64,000 nt of DNA. Source: Actinophytocola algeriensis (GTDB taxonomy: Bacteria; Actinomycetota; Actinomycetes; Mycobacteriales; Pseudonocardiaceae). The position numbers were made by a program, and so were the translations under genes. The notes under the pieces are model-generated. The model searched no databases, was not told where the DNA came from, and was given only the letters and a program-made list of their open reading frames with translations. Within the stretch, counting starts at the first letter, position 1, and the number at the start of each line of letters is the position of its first letter. The stretch covers positions 124,001 to 188,000 of the forward strand of contig NZ_JACHJQ010000005.1 in NCBI RefSeq assembly GCF_014203735.1. Direction: 5' to 3'. Shown piece by piece: positions 41,062 to 49,433 of this stretch.

Positions 41062-41502
41062 TCAGTGCCGCCGCTTGATCGTCTTCATGGTGAGGTGCGA
41101 GTCGACGCGGCCGATACCGGGCGTGTCCTCGAGGTGGTCGGTGACGAAGCGCTCGAACGACTCGAGGTCGGCGGTGGCGATGCGCAGGTAGTAGTCGGGC
41201 AGACCGAACATGCGGCGGAACTCGACGACCTCGGGGTAGGCGGCGACCTGCTCCTCGAACCGGGCGACGGTGGCACGGTCCTTGGCGGCGAGGTCGACGT
41301 TGACGATCACCTCGAACGCCCGGCCGGTCCGCACCGGGTCGACGGCGGCGTGGTAGCCGGTGATCACGCCGTCCTGTTCGAGCCTGCGGACCCGCCGCAG
41401 GCAGGGAGCCGGGGTGAGGCCGACCCGGTCCGCGAGTTCGGTGTTGGTGAGCCGGGCATCCGCCATCAGCTGCTCGACTATTGCTCGATCGACGTTGTCC
41501 AC
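41062..41502 (-). CDS. Lrp/AsnC family transcriptional regulator
   Basis: A 146-aa regulator (161 aa if the TTG at 41547 is used). The N-terminal HTH (about 3-55; ARLTNTELADRVGLTPAPCL) is followed by the RAM ligand-binding domain (about 65-140; FGLPDYYLRIATADLESFER). Family members form octamers and respond to amino acids. GTG at 41502 is preferred because the protein then begins as usual for the family (VDNVDRAIVEQL). It is divergent from the MOSC gene with GCAAT...ATTGC palindromes between, which are typical of this family's sites; autoregulation is likely. Confidence 0.9.
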   Translation of the reverse strand: MDNVDRAIVEQLMADARLTNTELADRVGLTPAPCLRRVRRLEQDGVITGYHAAVDPVRTGRAFEVIVNVDLAAKDRATVARFEEQVAAYPEVVEFRRMFGLPDYYLRIATADLESFERFVTDHLEDTPGIGRVDSHLTMKTIKRRH

Positions 41503-41533
41503 GCACGAATGGTGCGCCACAGCGCCCGAGCGG

Positions 41534-41556
41534 GCAATGATTGGCAATCGAATTGC
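41534..41556. promoter_or_regulatory. Lrp/AsnC-type operator candidate
   Basis: GCAATCGAATTGC (41544-41556) is a perfect 5-3-5 inverted repeat; next to it GCAATGATTGG (41534-41544) forms a weaker partner with a 10-bp offset. The pair lies between the divergent Lrp-type and MOSC genes, matching the tandem, helically phased sites expected for an octameric Lrp/AsnC protein. Confidence 0.6.
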
Positions 41557-41582
41557 GCGATGTTCCGGCTAATGTTGCCGCT

Positions 41583-42422
41583 GTGACTGTGATCTCCGAG
41601 CTGTACCACTACCCGGTGAAGAGCTGTGCGGGCGTGCGCGTGGCGGCGGGGTTCCTCGGCCCGGCCGGGCTCGAGCACGACCGGCGGTTCCTGGTGACCG
41701 ACCTCGCCGGCACCTTCCGGTCCCAGCGCCGCGATCCGCTGCTGGCCACCATCCAGCCCGCCGTCCACGGTGACCGGCTCACCCTCGCCGCCCCGCGGGT
41801 GGGCACGATCGAGGTGCCCGTCGACGTGTCGGTGCCGCGGCGGCCGGTCACGTTGCACGGCACCCCCTTCACCGGCGCGGACCAGGGTGCGGAGGTCGCG
41901 GCGTGGCTGAGCGAGGTCCTCGGCGCGCCGAGCAGGCTGGTGTGCGTGCCGCCGGAGCACCAGCGGGTCACCGACGGCCGCACGCCCGGCACCTCCTCGT
42001 ACGCCGACAGCTGCCCCGTGCACGTGCTGTCGGCGGCCGCGGTGCGCGAGCTGAACGACCGGATCGCCGCCCGCGGCGGCAAGCCGGTGCCGATGAGCCG
42101 GTTCCGCCCGAACATCGTGGTCGACGACTGCCCGGCACACGAGGAGGACCACGCGCTGCGGATCACCGCGGGCGGTGCCGAACTCGGCTACGCGAAGGCC
42201 GCGATCCGCTGCGTCATCACGATGACGGACCAGCGCACCGGCGCCCGGTCGGGCCCGGAACCCCTGCGCACGCTGGCGTCCTACCGCCGCGCCGACGGCG
42301 GCGTCGCGTTCGGCGCGAAGTACGCCGTGCTCCGTCCTGGCCCGATCGCCACCGGTGCCGTGCTCGCGGTCGAACGGTCCGCAGTGGACCTGTCCGGTGT
42401 GGACGCGGTGCCGGTCTCCTGA
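41583..42422 (+). CDS. MOSC domain protein
   Basis: A 279-aa protein with an N-terminal MOSC beta-barrel (about 1-110; ISELYHYPVKSCAGVRVAAG) and a C-terminal MOSC domain (about 130-270; SYADSCPVHVLSAAAVREL, SRFRPNIVVDDCPAHEED). MOSC proteins carry sulfur on a conserved Cys or reduce N-hydroxylated compounds with molybdenum cofactor (mARC/YcbX-like); the Cys in AIRCVITMTDQRTG is the expected Moco ligand. The GTG at 41583 is tentative, a second GTG follows two codons later. Its 3' end touches MITE-like element 2. Control by the divergent Lrp-type gene is likely. Confidence 0.88.
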   Translation: MTVISELYHYPVKSCAGVRVAAGFLGPAGLEHDRRFLVTDLAGTFRSQRRDPLLATIQPAVHGDRLTLAAPRVGTIEVPVDVSVPRRPVTLHGTPFTGADQGAEVAAWLSEVLGAPSRLVCVPPEHQRVTDGRTPGTSSYADSCPVHVLSAAAVRELNDRIAARGGKPVPMSRFRPNIVVDDCPAHEEDHALRITAGGAELGYAKAAIRCVITMTDQRTGARSGPEPLRTLASYRRADGGVAFGAKYAVLRPGPIATGAVLAVERSAVDLSGVDAVPVS

Positions 42423-42423
42423 G

Positions 42424-42738
42424 CTGGTGGGGTGTCCACCTACGTCGGCCGGGCCACCCGCCACCGCACACAAGCTCCGCGTCGTTTGTTCTCGCCGGGC
42501 GGGTTTGCCTCCGGCGGCTCCTCGCCGGAGGGGCAGGTCTCTGGGATGGCAGGCAGCCTCGGGTGTGGTGTGGGGCTTGCGCCCCCCGACGCCCTGCGCA
42601 CCCTCACGACGTCCGGTGTGCCGTGAAAGGCGGGCGCTTTCACGGCATTTCAGCCCCATCCCGGTACGGCGCTCACCGCCGGCTTGGCCGGACCCGCGCC
42701 GCAGGACCCGGCAAACGTTGGTGGACACACAGCACTAG
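42424..42738. mobile_element. MITE-like element 2 with terminal inverted repeats
   Basis: A 315-bp relative of element 1. The left end is CTGGTGGGGTGTCCAC (42424-42439), matching the element-1 end at 13 of 16 positions; the right end is GTGGACACACAGCACTAG (42721-42738). The shared interior includes GCCTCCGGCGGCTCCTCGCC and GGGATGGCAGGCAGCCTCGG. Near the middle is one hairpin, TGCCGTGAAAGGCGGGCGC then TTTCACGGCA (42620-42647). No transposase is encoded. The left end starts 2 bp after the MOSC stop, and the right CTAG holds the TAG stop of a minus-strand SDR fragment. Confidence 0.7.
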
Positions 42739-42872
42739 CGCACCTGGTCGGTGGGCCGCAGCAGGATCTCGTTCACCGAAGCGTGGTCGGGCTGGCCGAC
42801 CGCGTACAGCACGGCGGCGGCGACGTCCTCGGCGCCCAGTGTGCGCATCGCACCCGCCATGTTCCTGGCCAT
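42735..42872 (-). pseudogene. SDR family oxidoreductase, C-terminal fragment
   Basis: About 45 codons matching only the end of classical short-chain dehydrogenases: LGAEDVAAAVLYAVGQPDHA followed by SVNEILLRPTDQ and a stop. The Rossmann NAD(P) site and catalytic Tyr-Lys are absent; upstream sequence on this strand instead faces a broken TetR gene. The stop codon TAG is provided by the terminal CTAG of the MITE-like element. Confidence 0.65.
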
Positions 42873-42874
42873 GG

Positions 42875-43186
42875 CGCGTGCGCACCCGCAAGCAACTGCT
42901 GGACGCCGCCGCCGCGATGCTCGCGGACCGGGCCGGCATCGGCAAGGGCACCGTGTTCCGGCACTTCGCGACCAAGGAGGACCTGATCGCCGCGATCGTC
43001 GGGGACCTGCTCGACGACCTGGTTGCGGCGGCGCGAGCCAGGCAGGACGTGGTGTTGCTGATGACCGGCGTGCACCAGGCCGCCGCGCCGCTGCGGGACA
43101 CCGAGCCCGACCTGTGGCGGCGCTACTTGGGCGTTCTCTTCGACGGCCTGCTCGACGCGACCTCGGCGCGGCCCGGCCGGACCTGA
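42875..43186 (+). pseudogene. TetR family regulator, internally deleted
   Basis: The frame reads RVRTRKQLLDAAAAMLADRA, then directly GIGKGTVFRHFATKEDLIAA. In an intact TetR the segment between these blocks (the first HTH helix, about 12-15 residues) must be present. After LLDDLVAAARA another in-frame loss is likely before LLMTGVHQAAAPLRD and the short tail. There is no start codon at the expected place. It abuts the SDR fragment head to head, so both were probably cut by the same event. Confidence 0.6.
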
Positions 43187-43203
43187 CTCCGTAAGGTTCC
43201 CGC

Positions 43204-44376
43204 GTGCTCACTCTTCGGCGGGTCCCGGAGTTGTGGCGCCGGTTCGACGGCGCGCGTCTGTACCTCCCGCTCGGGCTCCTGCTCTTCGCTGGTTCGCTGG
43301 TGCCCGCGCTCCACAGCCACGGCACGCGGTTCGGCGGCATGCCCGACCGCCCGTTCGACACACTCGCCGTGGTGGCGGTCGCCCTCCAATGCCTGCCGCT
43401 CGCGGCGAGCAAGCGCTGGCCTGCCGCCTGTCTCGCGCTGGTGTCGATCGGCTTCGCCGTCGACCAGCTCCGCGGCTACCACTCGTTCGCGGGGACCGCG
43501 CTGGCCCTGTGCGTGCTGAACGCGGGGTTCCGGCTGGAACGTCACCGCCGCGCCACCATGCTGGCCTTCTCCGTCGCGTACATCCCGTTGGTGGCCGCGT
43601 TCCACCTGCTCGGCGCAGGGGAGCCGCCAGGCGAGTTCGTGACGTTCTACCTCGCGCTGGCCCTCGTGTGGAGCTTCGGCGCGTGGCTGCGGTCGGCCCG
43701 CGCCGCGGAGGCCGAACGCCGCCGGCGCGTCGCCGAGGACACCCGCGCCGCCGAACGCACCCGTCTCGCCCGCGAGCTGCACGACGTCGTGACCCACCAC
43801 GTGACGGCGATGGTCCTGCAGGCCGAGGCGGCCAGGTACCTGACCGCGAGACCGGACCGCCTCGACGAGACCCTCACCGTCGTCACCGACACGGGCCGCC
43901 GGGCCATCGCGGACCTGCGGGAACTGCTCGACGTGCTCAACCCCGACTACGGCACCACGGCCGGCGGCACGATCGACACCGTGACCGGCACGCCGTCCGC
44001 GGCGCGGCTTCGCACGCTCGTGGAACAGACGCGCAAGGCCGGGCAGCCGGTGGAGTTCACCGAGCAGGGCACACCCGCCGAGTCGGCGGGCAGCCCCGTG
44101 GCCTACCGCGTCGTGCAGGAGGCACTGACCAACGCGCTCAAGTACGCCCACGGCAGCCGCACCGCGGTACAGGTGCACCACGGCGAAGGGGAGATCACCG
44201 TGGAGGTCAGCACCGACGGCACCGGGGCGCGGTCCGGCTCGCAGGGCGGGAGCGGGCGGGGTCTCGCCGGTCTGCGCGAACGGGTCGACGTCCTCGGCGG
44301 CGACTTCAGCGCGGGCAGCCGAACCGGCGGCGGGTTCTACGTGCGGGCACGGATTCCCGCGGGGAGCCCGTCGTGA
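43204..44376 (+). CDS. NarL-type sensor histidine kinase
   Basis: A 390-aa membrane kinase. About four hydrophobic segments occupy residues 18-150, then HisKA_3 with ERTRLARELHDVVTHHVTAM carrying the phospho-accepting His (about residue 197), and an HATPase domain (about 295-388) with NALKYAHGS as N-box and GSGRGLAGLRERVDVLGG as G-box. It should sense a membrane or external signal and phosphorylate the response regulator encoded next, which overlaps by GTGA. The signal is unknown. No third gene in the operon hints at its target. Confidence 0.92.
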   Translation: MLTLRRVPELWRRFDGARLYLPLGLLLFAGSLVPALHSHGTRFGGMPDRPFDTLAVVAVALQCLPLAASKRWPAACLALVSIGFAVDQLRGYHSFAGTALALCVLNAGFRLERHRRATMLAFSVAYIPLVAAFHLLGAGEPPGEFVTFYLALALVWSFGAWLRSARAAEAERRRRVAEDTRAAERTRLARELHDVVTHHVTAMVLQAEAARYLTARPDRLDETLTVVTDTGRRAIADLRELLDVLNPDYGTTAGGTIDTVTGTPSAARLRTLVEQTRKAGQPVEFTEQGTPAESAGSPVAYRVVQEALTNALKYAHGSRTAVQVHHGEGEITVEVSTDGTGARSGSQGGSGRGLAGLRERVDVLGGDFSAGSRTGGGFYVRARIPAGSPS

Positions 44377-45032
44377 CCGCGCCGATCCGCGTCCTGATCG
44401 CCGACGACCAGGTGCTGGTCCGCACCGGGCTGGTGACGATCGTCGACGCCCAACCCGACATGGCGGTGGCCGGCGAGTGCGGGGACGGGCGGGCGGCGGT
44501 CGACCTCGCGGACCGGCTGCGGCCCGACGTCGTGGTGATGGACGTCCGCATGCCGGTCCTCGACGGCATCGAGGCCACCAGCCTGCTGGCCGGTGCCGGG
44601 GTGCCGCAGCCGGTGAAGGTGCTCGTGGTGACCACGTTCAACCTGGACGAGTACGTCTACCGGGCGCTGCGAGCCGGAGCGAGCGGGTTCCTGCTGAAGG
44701 ACGCGCCACCCGACCGGCTGCTGCACGGGATCCGCACCGTGGCGGCCGGCGCGGCACTGCTGGACCCCGAGGTGACCCGCGCACTCGTGGGTGCCTACGC
44801 CACCCGGATCCGGCCCTCGGACGACGACCGGCCCGACGTCCCCCTGACGCCCCGCGAGCTGGAGGTGCTCCGCCTCATCGCCGACGGGCTGTCCAACAGC
44901 GAGATCGCCGGGACCCTCGTGCTCAGCCAGGAGACCGTCAAGACCTACGTGTCCCGCATCCTCGCCAAGCTCGGGCTCCGCGACCGGGTCCAGGCGGTCG
45001 TCCACGCCTACCGCCACGGCCTGGTCACCTGA
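44373..45032 (+). CDS. NarL/LuxR-type response regulator
   Basis: A 219-aa regulator. The receiver domain (about 5-122) has the acidic pair in LIADDQVLVRTGL, the phospho-acceptor Asp in DVVVMDVRMPVLDG (about residue 55) and Lys in LKDAPPD. The C-terminal LuxR helix-turn-helix (about 150-212) reads LTPRELEVLRLIADGLSNSE and VKTYVSRILAKLGLRDR. GTG at 44373 overlaps the kinase stop. Ends just before a 22-bp tandem repeat that separates it from the convergent lipoprotein gene. Confidence 0.93.
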   Translation: MTAPIRVLIADDQVLVRTGLVTIVDAQPDMAVAGECGDGRAAVDLADRLRPDVVVMDVRMPVLDGIEATSLLAGAGVPQPVKVLVVTTFNLDEYVYRALRAGASGFLLKDAPPDRLLHGIRTVAAGAALLDPEVTRALVGAYATRIRPSDDDRPDVPLTPRELEVLRLIADGLSNSEIAGTLVLSQETVKTYVSRILAKLGLRDRVQAVVHAYRHGLVT

Positions 45033-45040
45033 CGGCCCGG

Positions 45041-45106
45041 TTACCCGACGGCCGCCGCCTCCTCACCCGGCGGCCGCCGCCCCATCACCCGGCGGCCGTC
45101 GCCTCC
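45041..45106. repeat. Three tandem 22-bp units
   Basis: Units at 45041-45062, 45063-45084 and 45085-45106 share the pattern TYACCCGRCGGCCGYCGCC plus three variable bases. The inverted pair ACGGCCGCCG/CGGCGGCCGT between units 1 and 3 could fold as a terminator between the convergent genes. Unit 3 begins with the stop codon of the minus-strand hydrolase and so encodes its last residues. Confidence 0.65.
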
Positions 45107-45990
45107 ACGGCGACGCGCTGGATCGCCCGCACGACGAGCTCGGGCTCGTCGACGTAGATGTAGTGCTCGCTGTTCGCCGCGATGCTCAGGTTGCCGCGGC
45201 TGGACACCGTGAGCCACTTGCGCTGGCCCTCGGCCCACGCCCGCTCCAGATCCGGCCCGTACTCGGGAACGGCTTCCAGGTAGGGCTTTCCGTGCTGGAT
45301 CACCTCGACCGGGAGGTCGCCGGCGGACCGGACCTCCCCGTCGGGGACCGCCAGCTGCTCGGGGTTCTGTCCCTGCACGGCGGCCAGCGTCTCGTCCCGC
45401 AGCTGGACCGCCATGCCGGTGGCGGACTCGGGGATGCTCGCGGTGAGGTCGGCGCTCTGCGTCGGTGAGGTGGCGTCCATGAGGACCAGCCCCTTGACCG
45501 TGTCCTGGTGGTCGGGGGCGTACCTGGCGGCGATGAGCCCGCCGAGCGAATGTCCGGCCAGGACGACAGGAGCGCCACCGGCGACCTGGTCGATCACCGC
45601 GGTCAGCACGGTCCCCGCGTCGTCGAGGGTCTGCGGTCCGCCGGGCTGGTCGCTGGCGCCCGCACCGAGCCGGTCGTAGGAACAGACCCGGTTCTCCGCA
45701 CCGAGGGTCTCCTGGATGTCGGCGAACTTCTTCAGCTCGTCACCGGCCCCCGCCAGCAGCACGACGACCGGTTCACCGTCCTCCGGCTGCCCGGAACAGG
45801 ACACGGTCACCGAACGGCCGTCGACCGTGATCTTCTTGGCGCCGGTGAACGCCGGTTCCTTCGCCTCGGTGGTCGTCGTGGCGCCGCCGCCCGGCTCCGC
45901 CGCCGGGGCCTCGTCGCACCCCGAAAGCCCGATACCCGCCGCCGAGCAGCACAGCGCGAGCAGAGCGGCTGCCCTGACATTGCGGTTCAT
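45085..45990 (-). CDS. Alpha/beta hydrolase lipoprotein
   Basis: A 301-aa predicted lipoprotein: signal with lipobox LSGC, Cys25 as lipidation site, followed by a flexible Pro/Gly/Thr linker to about residue 50. The alpha/beta-hydrolase domain has VVLAGHSLGGLIAA with the nucleophile Ser (about residue 148), MDATSP with the likely acid and NSEHYIYVDEPE with the catalytic His. It should sit outside the membrane and cleave an ester, amide or lactone; the substrate is unknown. The protein ends AVEATAAG inside the 22-bp tandem repeat, suggesting the 3' end has been modified by the repeat. Confidence 0.86.
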   Translation of the reverse strand: MNRNVRAAALLALCCSAAGIGLSGCDEAPAAEPGGGATTTTEAKEPAFTGAKKITVDGRSVTVSCSGQPEDGEPVVVLLAGAGDELKKFADIQETLGAENRVCSYDRLGAGASDQPGGPQTLDDAGTVLTAVIDQVAGGAPVVLAGHSLGGLIAARYAPDHQDTVKGLVLMDATSPTQSADLTASIPESATGMAVQLRDETLAAVQGQNPEQLAVPDGEVRSAGDLPVEVIQHGKPYLEAVPEYGPDLERAWAEGQRKWLTVSSRGNLSIAANSEHYIYVDEPELVVRAIQRVAVEATAAG

Positions 45991-46155
45991 GAAAATGCCC
46001 TCCCGATAAGAGAATCCGCGCGGTGCCCTCGACGCCGCGGCTGTCCCGGGACGCTACGGAGCCGGTGCGCCGGAATCGTCACCTCACGGTGGACACCTTC
46101 GGGTAGCTCTTCCGGGGGACATGTATCAGGGACCGTGTCCGGTCCTCTGGGGAGC

Positions 46156-46794
46156 ATGAGAATCACGAGACGCGTGCCGTGGTGGGCCGCGCTGATGGGT
46201 CTGCTCGTCGTGGTGGCCGGCTGCGATCCGCTCGACGCCGGTGTGCCGGGAGCACCACCGGGTGTCGGCGGTGGCGGTGTCGACAGTGGCGGTGGCGGCA
46301 GTGGTGGCGGTGGGTGTGGCTCGCCCGGTGAGAACGTCCGGCAGCGGCTGCCCGCCGTCGACGACTCCATCGCGACGTTTCCCAACCCCTGCCTGCCTTA
46401 CAGCGACCTCGTCGGCACCGTGACCGGCTACATCCCCGAGACCGACCGGGCCACGTACGCCGCCACGAGGTTCGCGTTCAAGGTCGGGCTGGTGGCCAAC
46501 CAGTTCGCGACCGCGGCGAGCCTGGCCGAGTGCCTGTACCGGGCCGACCAGCTCGCGATCCAGGTCTACCAGGAGCGGGACCGGCCGCTGTCGGTCGGTG
46601 TCGTGGTGGTCGTGGGGATCAGCCCGGAGGCCGTGGCGGACATCGCGTCCTGCTACCTGTTCGACGAGCCGCCCGCGCAGGACCCCGGCTTCGCCGAGGA
46701 GTTCGACCCGTGCCTCGACGTCGAGGCCGACGGCGGGTTCGTCGTGTTCAAGGTCGGTTCGACCGAGACCATGTGCGGCGCCATCGGCGCCTAG
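46156..46794 (+). CDS. Hypothetical lipoprotein
   Basis: A 212-aa protein with a lipoprotein signal (lipobox VAGC, Cys23) and a Gly/Ser-rich linker (about 32-55), then an alpha-helical domain with several Cys (CLPYSD, AECLYRAD, ASCYLFDE, DPCLDVEA, ETMCGAIGA) that could form disulfides. No family was recognised. The ATG is preceded by GGGGAGC. It precedes the LodA-like gene by 174 bp on the same strand but the gap makes co-transcription uncertain. Confidence 0.72.
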   Translation: MRITRRVPWWAALMGLLVVVAGCDPLDAGVPGAPPGVGGGGVDSGGGGSGGGGCGSPGENVRQRLPAVDDSIATFPNPCLPYSDLVGTVTGYIPETDRATYAATRFAFKVGLVANQFATAASLAECLYRADQLAIQVYQERDRPLSVGVVVVVGISPEAVADIASCYLFDEPPAQDPGFAEEFDPCLDVEADGGFVVFKVGSTETMCGAIGA

Positions 46795-46968
46795 CGCGAC
46801 AGGGGTCTCCTCGGTCACGATCGGAGGGTTTCCGCATCCGCGGACCACCCGGACGCTCTGCACCAACGAGTACGGATGGTGGTGGCGATGAAGGTCGGTT
46901 CGGATCCGGCCGAATCCACGACGAAGAACTCGGCCACGCGGTGGCCGAGAAGACCTGTGGAGTCCGAC

Positions 46969-48342
46969 ATGACGATCACCGCCGTCACAGTGCACCCGGC
47001 CATCGGGATCGCGCGGGTCGGGAACAGTCCGGACGAGTTCTTCATCGGGCCGGAACGGTTGTGGGCGCCGCCGGATCCGGTCGGCGGGTTCAAGGACGCG
47101 CGGTCCCGGGTGAAACGGCAGGCGGCGCGGTTCCGGCTCTACGCCCACCACGACGACGGCACCGTCACCGAGCTCACCGCCGCCGACGCGGACATCGCGT
47201 GGACGGTCCACGTGGCCAACAGGAAGGCGATCATCCGCAATCCCGGTGCCGAGGGCATGCTGATCGACCCCGGCGCGCGCACGCTCGCCGGGCCAGGGCA
47301 GCGGGCGACGTTCGACGGCGGGAAGATCCGCTTCCCCGGGCACTCCGAAGTGGACGTACCGCTGGGGGAGGCCCGCACCGACGAGGACGGGCACCTCGTC
47401 GTGCTGGGCGGCTTCGGCACGTCCGCCTCGCCCGGCAACGCCCCCATCACCAACTTCCTCGACAACGAGGGCTGGTTCGACGACGTGTCCGACGGTCCCG
47501 TCACCGCCCACCTGACCGTCCGGGCGAGCGGCGAGGAGTTCGACGCGACCGGCGCCTGGGTGATCGTGGCGCCACCGAAGTTCGCGCCGCAGATCGACAG
47601 CGTGATCACCCTCTACGACCTGCTGTTCCAGCTGGGCGCGTCGCAGGCCTGGCTCTCCGGCCCCGCGACGCCGTCCTACACCCACGACATCCACCCGATC
47701 CTCGAACGCGCGCGCACCACCAGCGCGGTGACGAACACCGGGTCCGCACATGCCTGGCCGGAACCCGTCTACGCGCCGGAAGCGCGCAGGCGGATCTTCG
47801 GCCGGCTCAGGGATCCCGCGGGCCGTGGTCGTGGCACCATGCCCCTGCTCGTGGCAGGAGAACTGACCGGGATCCAGTACGCGGTGATGAAGGCGTGGCG
47901 GGACGACGACTTCGTCCGGGACTGGGCGGGGCCGCCGGTGCCGAGCGCGCGACTGACGCCAGGGGAGCTGGACCGGGCCGCGCTCGCCGCGTGCGTCGGC
48001 GACACGCTCTTCCCCGGCGTCGAGGCGGGCGGCATCCTGGGTGCCCCGATCGCGGATCCGCTGAACTACGTCGGCGCCGCGGACCCCATGCGACTGGACC
48101 ACACCCGCCTCGTACCGGGTGCGGTCACCGAGTTCATGCCGCTCCCGTGGCAGGCGGACTACGTGCACTGCGGCCACGAGTGGTGGCCGGTGCCGCGCCC
48201 GAACAAGGTCGTCCAGCCGGGCACGAACGCACGACTGGACTGGGACCGGGACGCGCGCGACTTCGTCGCGATGACCACCGCGTGGCACACGCTCGGTTTC
48301 GTGGTCCGGCGGGGGAACACCTACGTCGAGGTGCGAGGGTGA
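46969..48342 (+). CDS. LodA/GoxA-like quinoprotein amino-acid oxidase
   Basis: A 457-aa protein of the LodA family (L-lysine 6-oxidase, glycine oxidase), which uses a cysteine tryptophylquinone made from its own side chains to oxidise amino acids with release of H2O2 and ammonia. The N-terminus HPAIGIARVGNSPDEFFIGP is diagnostic. PWQADYVHC places Asp397 four residues before Cys401, as in LodA (D512/C516); Trp439 in TTAWHTLGF is the likely second cofactor residue (alignment by eye). Shorter than LodA (726 aa). The ATG has GGAG upstream. Coupled by GTGA to a flavoprotein gene. Substrate unknown. Confidence 0.85.
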   Translation: MTITAVTVHPAIGIARVGNSPDEFFIGPERLWAPPDPVGGFKDARSRVKRQAARFRLYAHHDDGTVTELTAADADIAWTVHVANRKAIIRNPGAEGMLIDPGARTLAGPGQRATFDGGKIRFPGHSEVDVPLGEARTDEDGHLVVLGGFGTSASPGNAPITNFLDNEGWFDDVSDGPVTAHLTVRASGEEFDATGAWVIVAPPKFAPQIDSVITLYDLLFQLGASQAWLSGPATPSYTHDIHPILERARTTSAVTNTGSAHAWPEPVYAPEARRRIFGRLRDPAGRGRGTMPLLVAGELTGIQYAVMKAWRDDDFVRDWAGPPVPSARLTPGELDRAALAACVGDTLFPGVEAGGILGAPIADPLNYVGAADPMRLDHTRLVPGAVTEFMPLPWQADYVHCGHEWWPVPRPNKVVQPGTNARLDWDRDARDFVAMTTAWHTLGFVVRRGNTYVEVRG

Positions 48343-49433
48343 CGTTCGACGTCGCGATCGTCGGCGGCGGCCCGGCCGGGGTGGCCGCGGCGGTCGCGCT
48401 CCGCCGCGTCGGCCTCGGGACCGTGCTCGTCGAAGCCTCCCGCCACGAGACACCCCGGGTCGGCGAGACGCTGTCGCCCGGGGTGCGGCCCGCGCTCGCC
48501 CGGCTCGGCCTCCCCGTCGCGGGTGCCGTGCCGGAGGCGGCGACCGAGAGCGCCTGGGGCACCCCCGACCTGACGACCCGGCCGGCCGTGCTCAACCCGT
48601 ACGGCGGCGGCGCGCACGTGGACCGGGCCGCCTTCGACGCCGCGCTCGCCGACCGCGCCGAGACGCACGGGGCCACCGTGCTGCGCGGCTGCCGGGTGCG
48701 CCGGTGCGAGCCGACGGGCGCCCGGTCGTGGCGGCTCACCACCGAGCACGGCCAGGTCACCGCCGCCGCGGTCATCTGCGCGACGGGCCGGGGCGCCGGG
48801 CTGGTCCGCGCGGTGGGCGCCCGGCGGCAGGCCGCGGACCGGCTGGTGGGGGTGGCGGTCGAGTACGCGGACCCGGCGGGTGACCAGGTGACGCTCGTCG
48901 AAGCCGCGCGGGACGGCTGGTGGTACTCGGTGTCGCTGCCGCCCGCGCACCGCGTGGTCGTGTTCATGACCGACTCCGACCTCTGCCGCGCCGGGCGGTA
49001 CCCGGACCCCGCCCGGTGGGCCGACGCGATCGGCGGGACCCGGCACCTCGGTGAGCGGGTGCGGGGGCTGCGGCCACGCACCCGCCCCCGTGTCGTGTCC
49101 GCGGTCAGCCACCGGCTCGTCCGCCCGCACACGGTGCGCCCGTGGCTCGCGACCGGTGACGCCGCGATGAGCGTCGACCCCCTCACCGGCCGGGGAGTGC
49201 TGACCGCGCTGCTGGCGGGTGAGGCGGCGGGCACCGCGATGGCCCACTGGCTGCTGGGTGACCGGCGGCCGGCAGCCGACTACGAGCGCGGGCTGGACGC
49301 CCGGTACGCCGAGTACCTGGCGGAGCGGGCCGAGGTCTACGGCCGGGAGACGAGGTGGCCGCACGCGCCGTTCTGGCGGCGCCGTGCGGCCTCGTCTCTC
49401 GCAGCCTCCCTCACAGCGTCGTCCACACCGTGA
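48339..49433 (+). CDS. LodB-like FAD-dependent maturase
   Basis: A 364-aa flavoprotein of the tryptophan-halogenase/geranylgeranyl-reductase-like group. DVAIVGGGPAGVAAAVALRR gives the FAD-binding Rossmann motif, GETLSPGVRPAL the next family block, and WLATGDAAMSVDPLTGRGVL the C-terminal FAD site. LodB-type proteins are needed to hydroxylate the tryptophan during quinone cofactor formation in their LodA partner. The GTG start overlaps the LodA-like stop, supporting that role. The 3' end overlaps the convergent 154-aa gene by 23 bp. Confidence 0.85.
   Translation: MTFDVAIVGGGPAGVAAAVALRRVGLGTVLVEASRHETPRVGETLSPGVRPALARLGLPVAGAVPEAATESAWGTPDLTTRPAVLNPYGGGAHVDRAAFDAALADRAETHGATVLRGCRVRRCEPTGARSWRLTTEHGQVTAAAVICATGRGAGLVRAVGARRQAADRLVGVAVEYADPAGDQVTLVEAARDGWWYSVSLPPAHRVVVFMTDSDLCRAGRYPDPARWADAIGGTRHLGERVRGLRPRTRPRVVSAVSHRLVRPHTVRPWLATGDAAMSVDPLTGRGVLTALLAGEAAGTAMAHWLLGDRRPAADYERGLDARYAEYLAERAEVYGRETRWPHAPFWRRRAASSLAASLTASSTP

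Noticed and set aside
46126-48453. A 775-codon minus-strand open frame opposite the lipoprotein and LodA-like genes.
   Set aside because: Composition is dominated by Arg/Gly/Val shadow codons; the plus strand holds a clear LodA family match.
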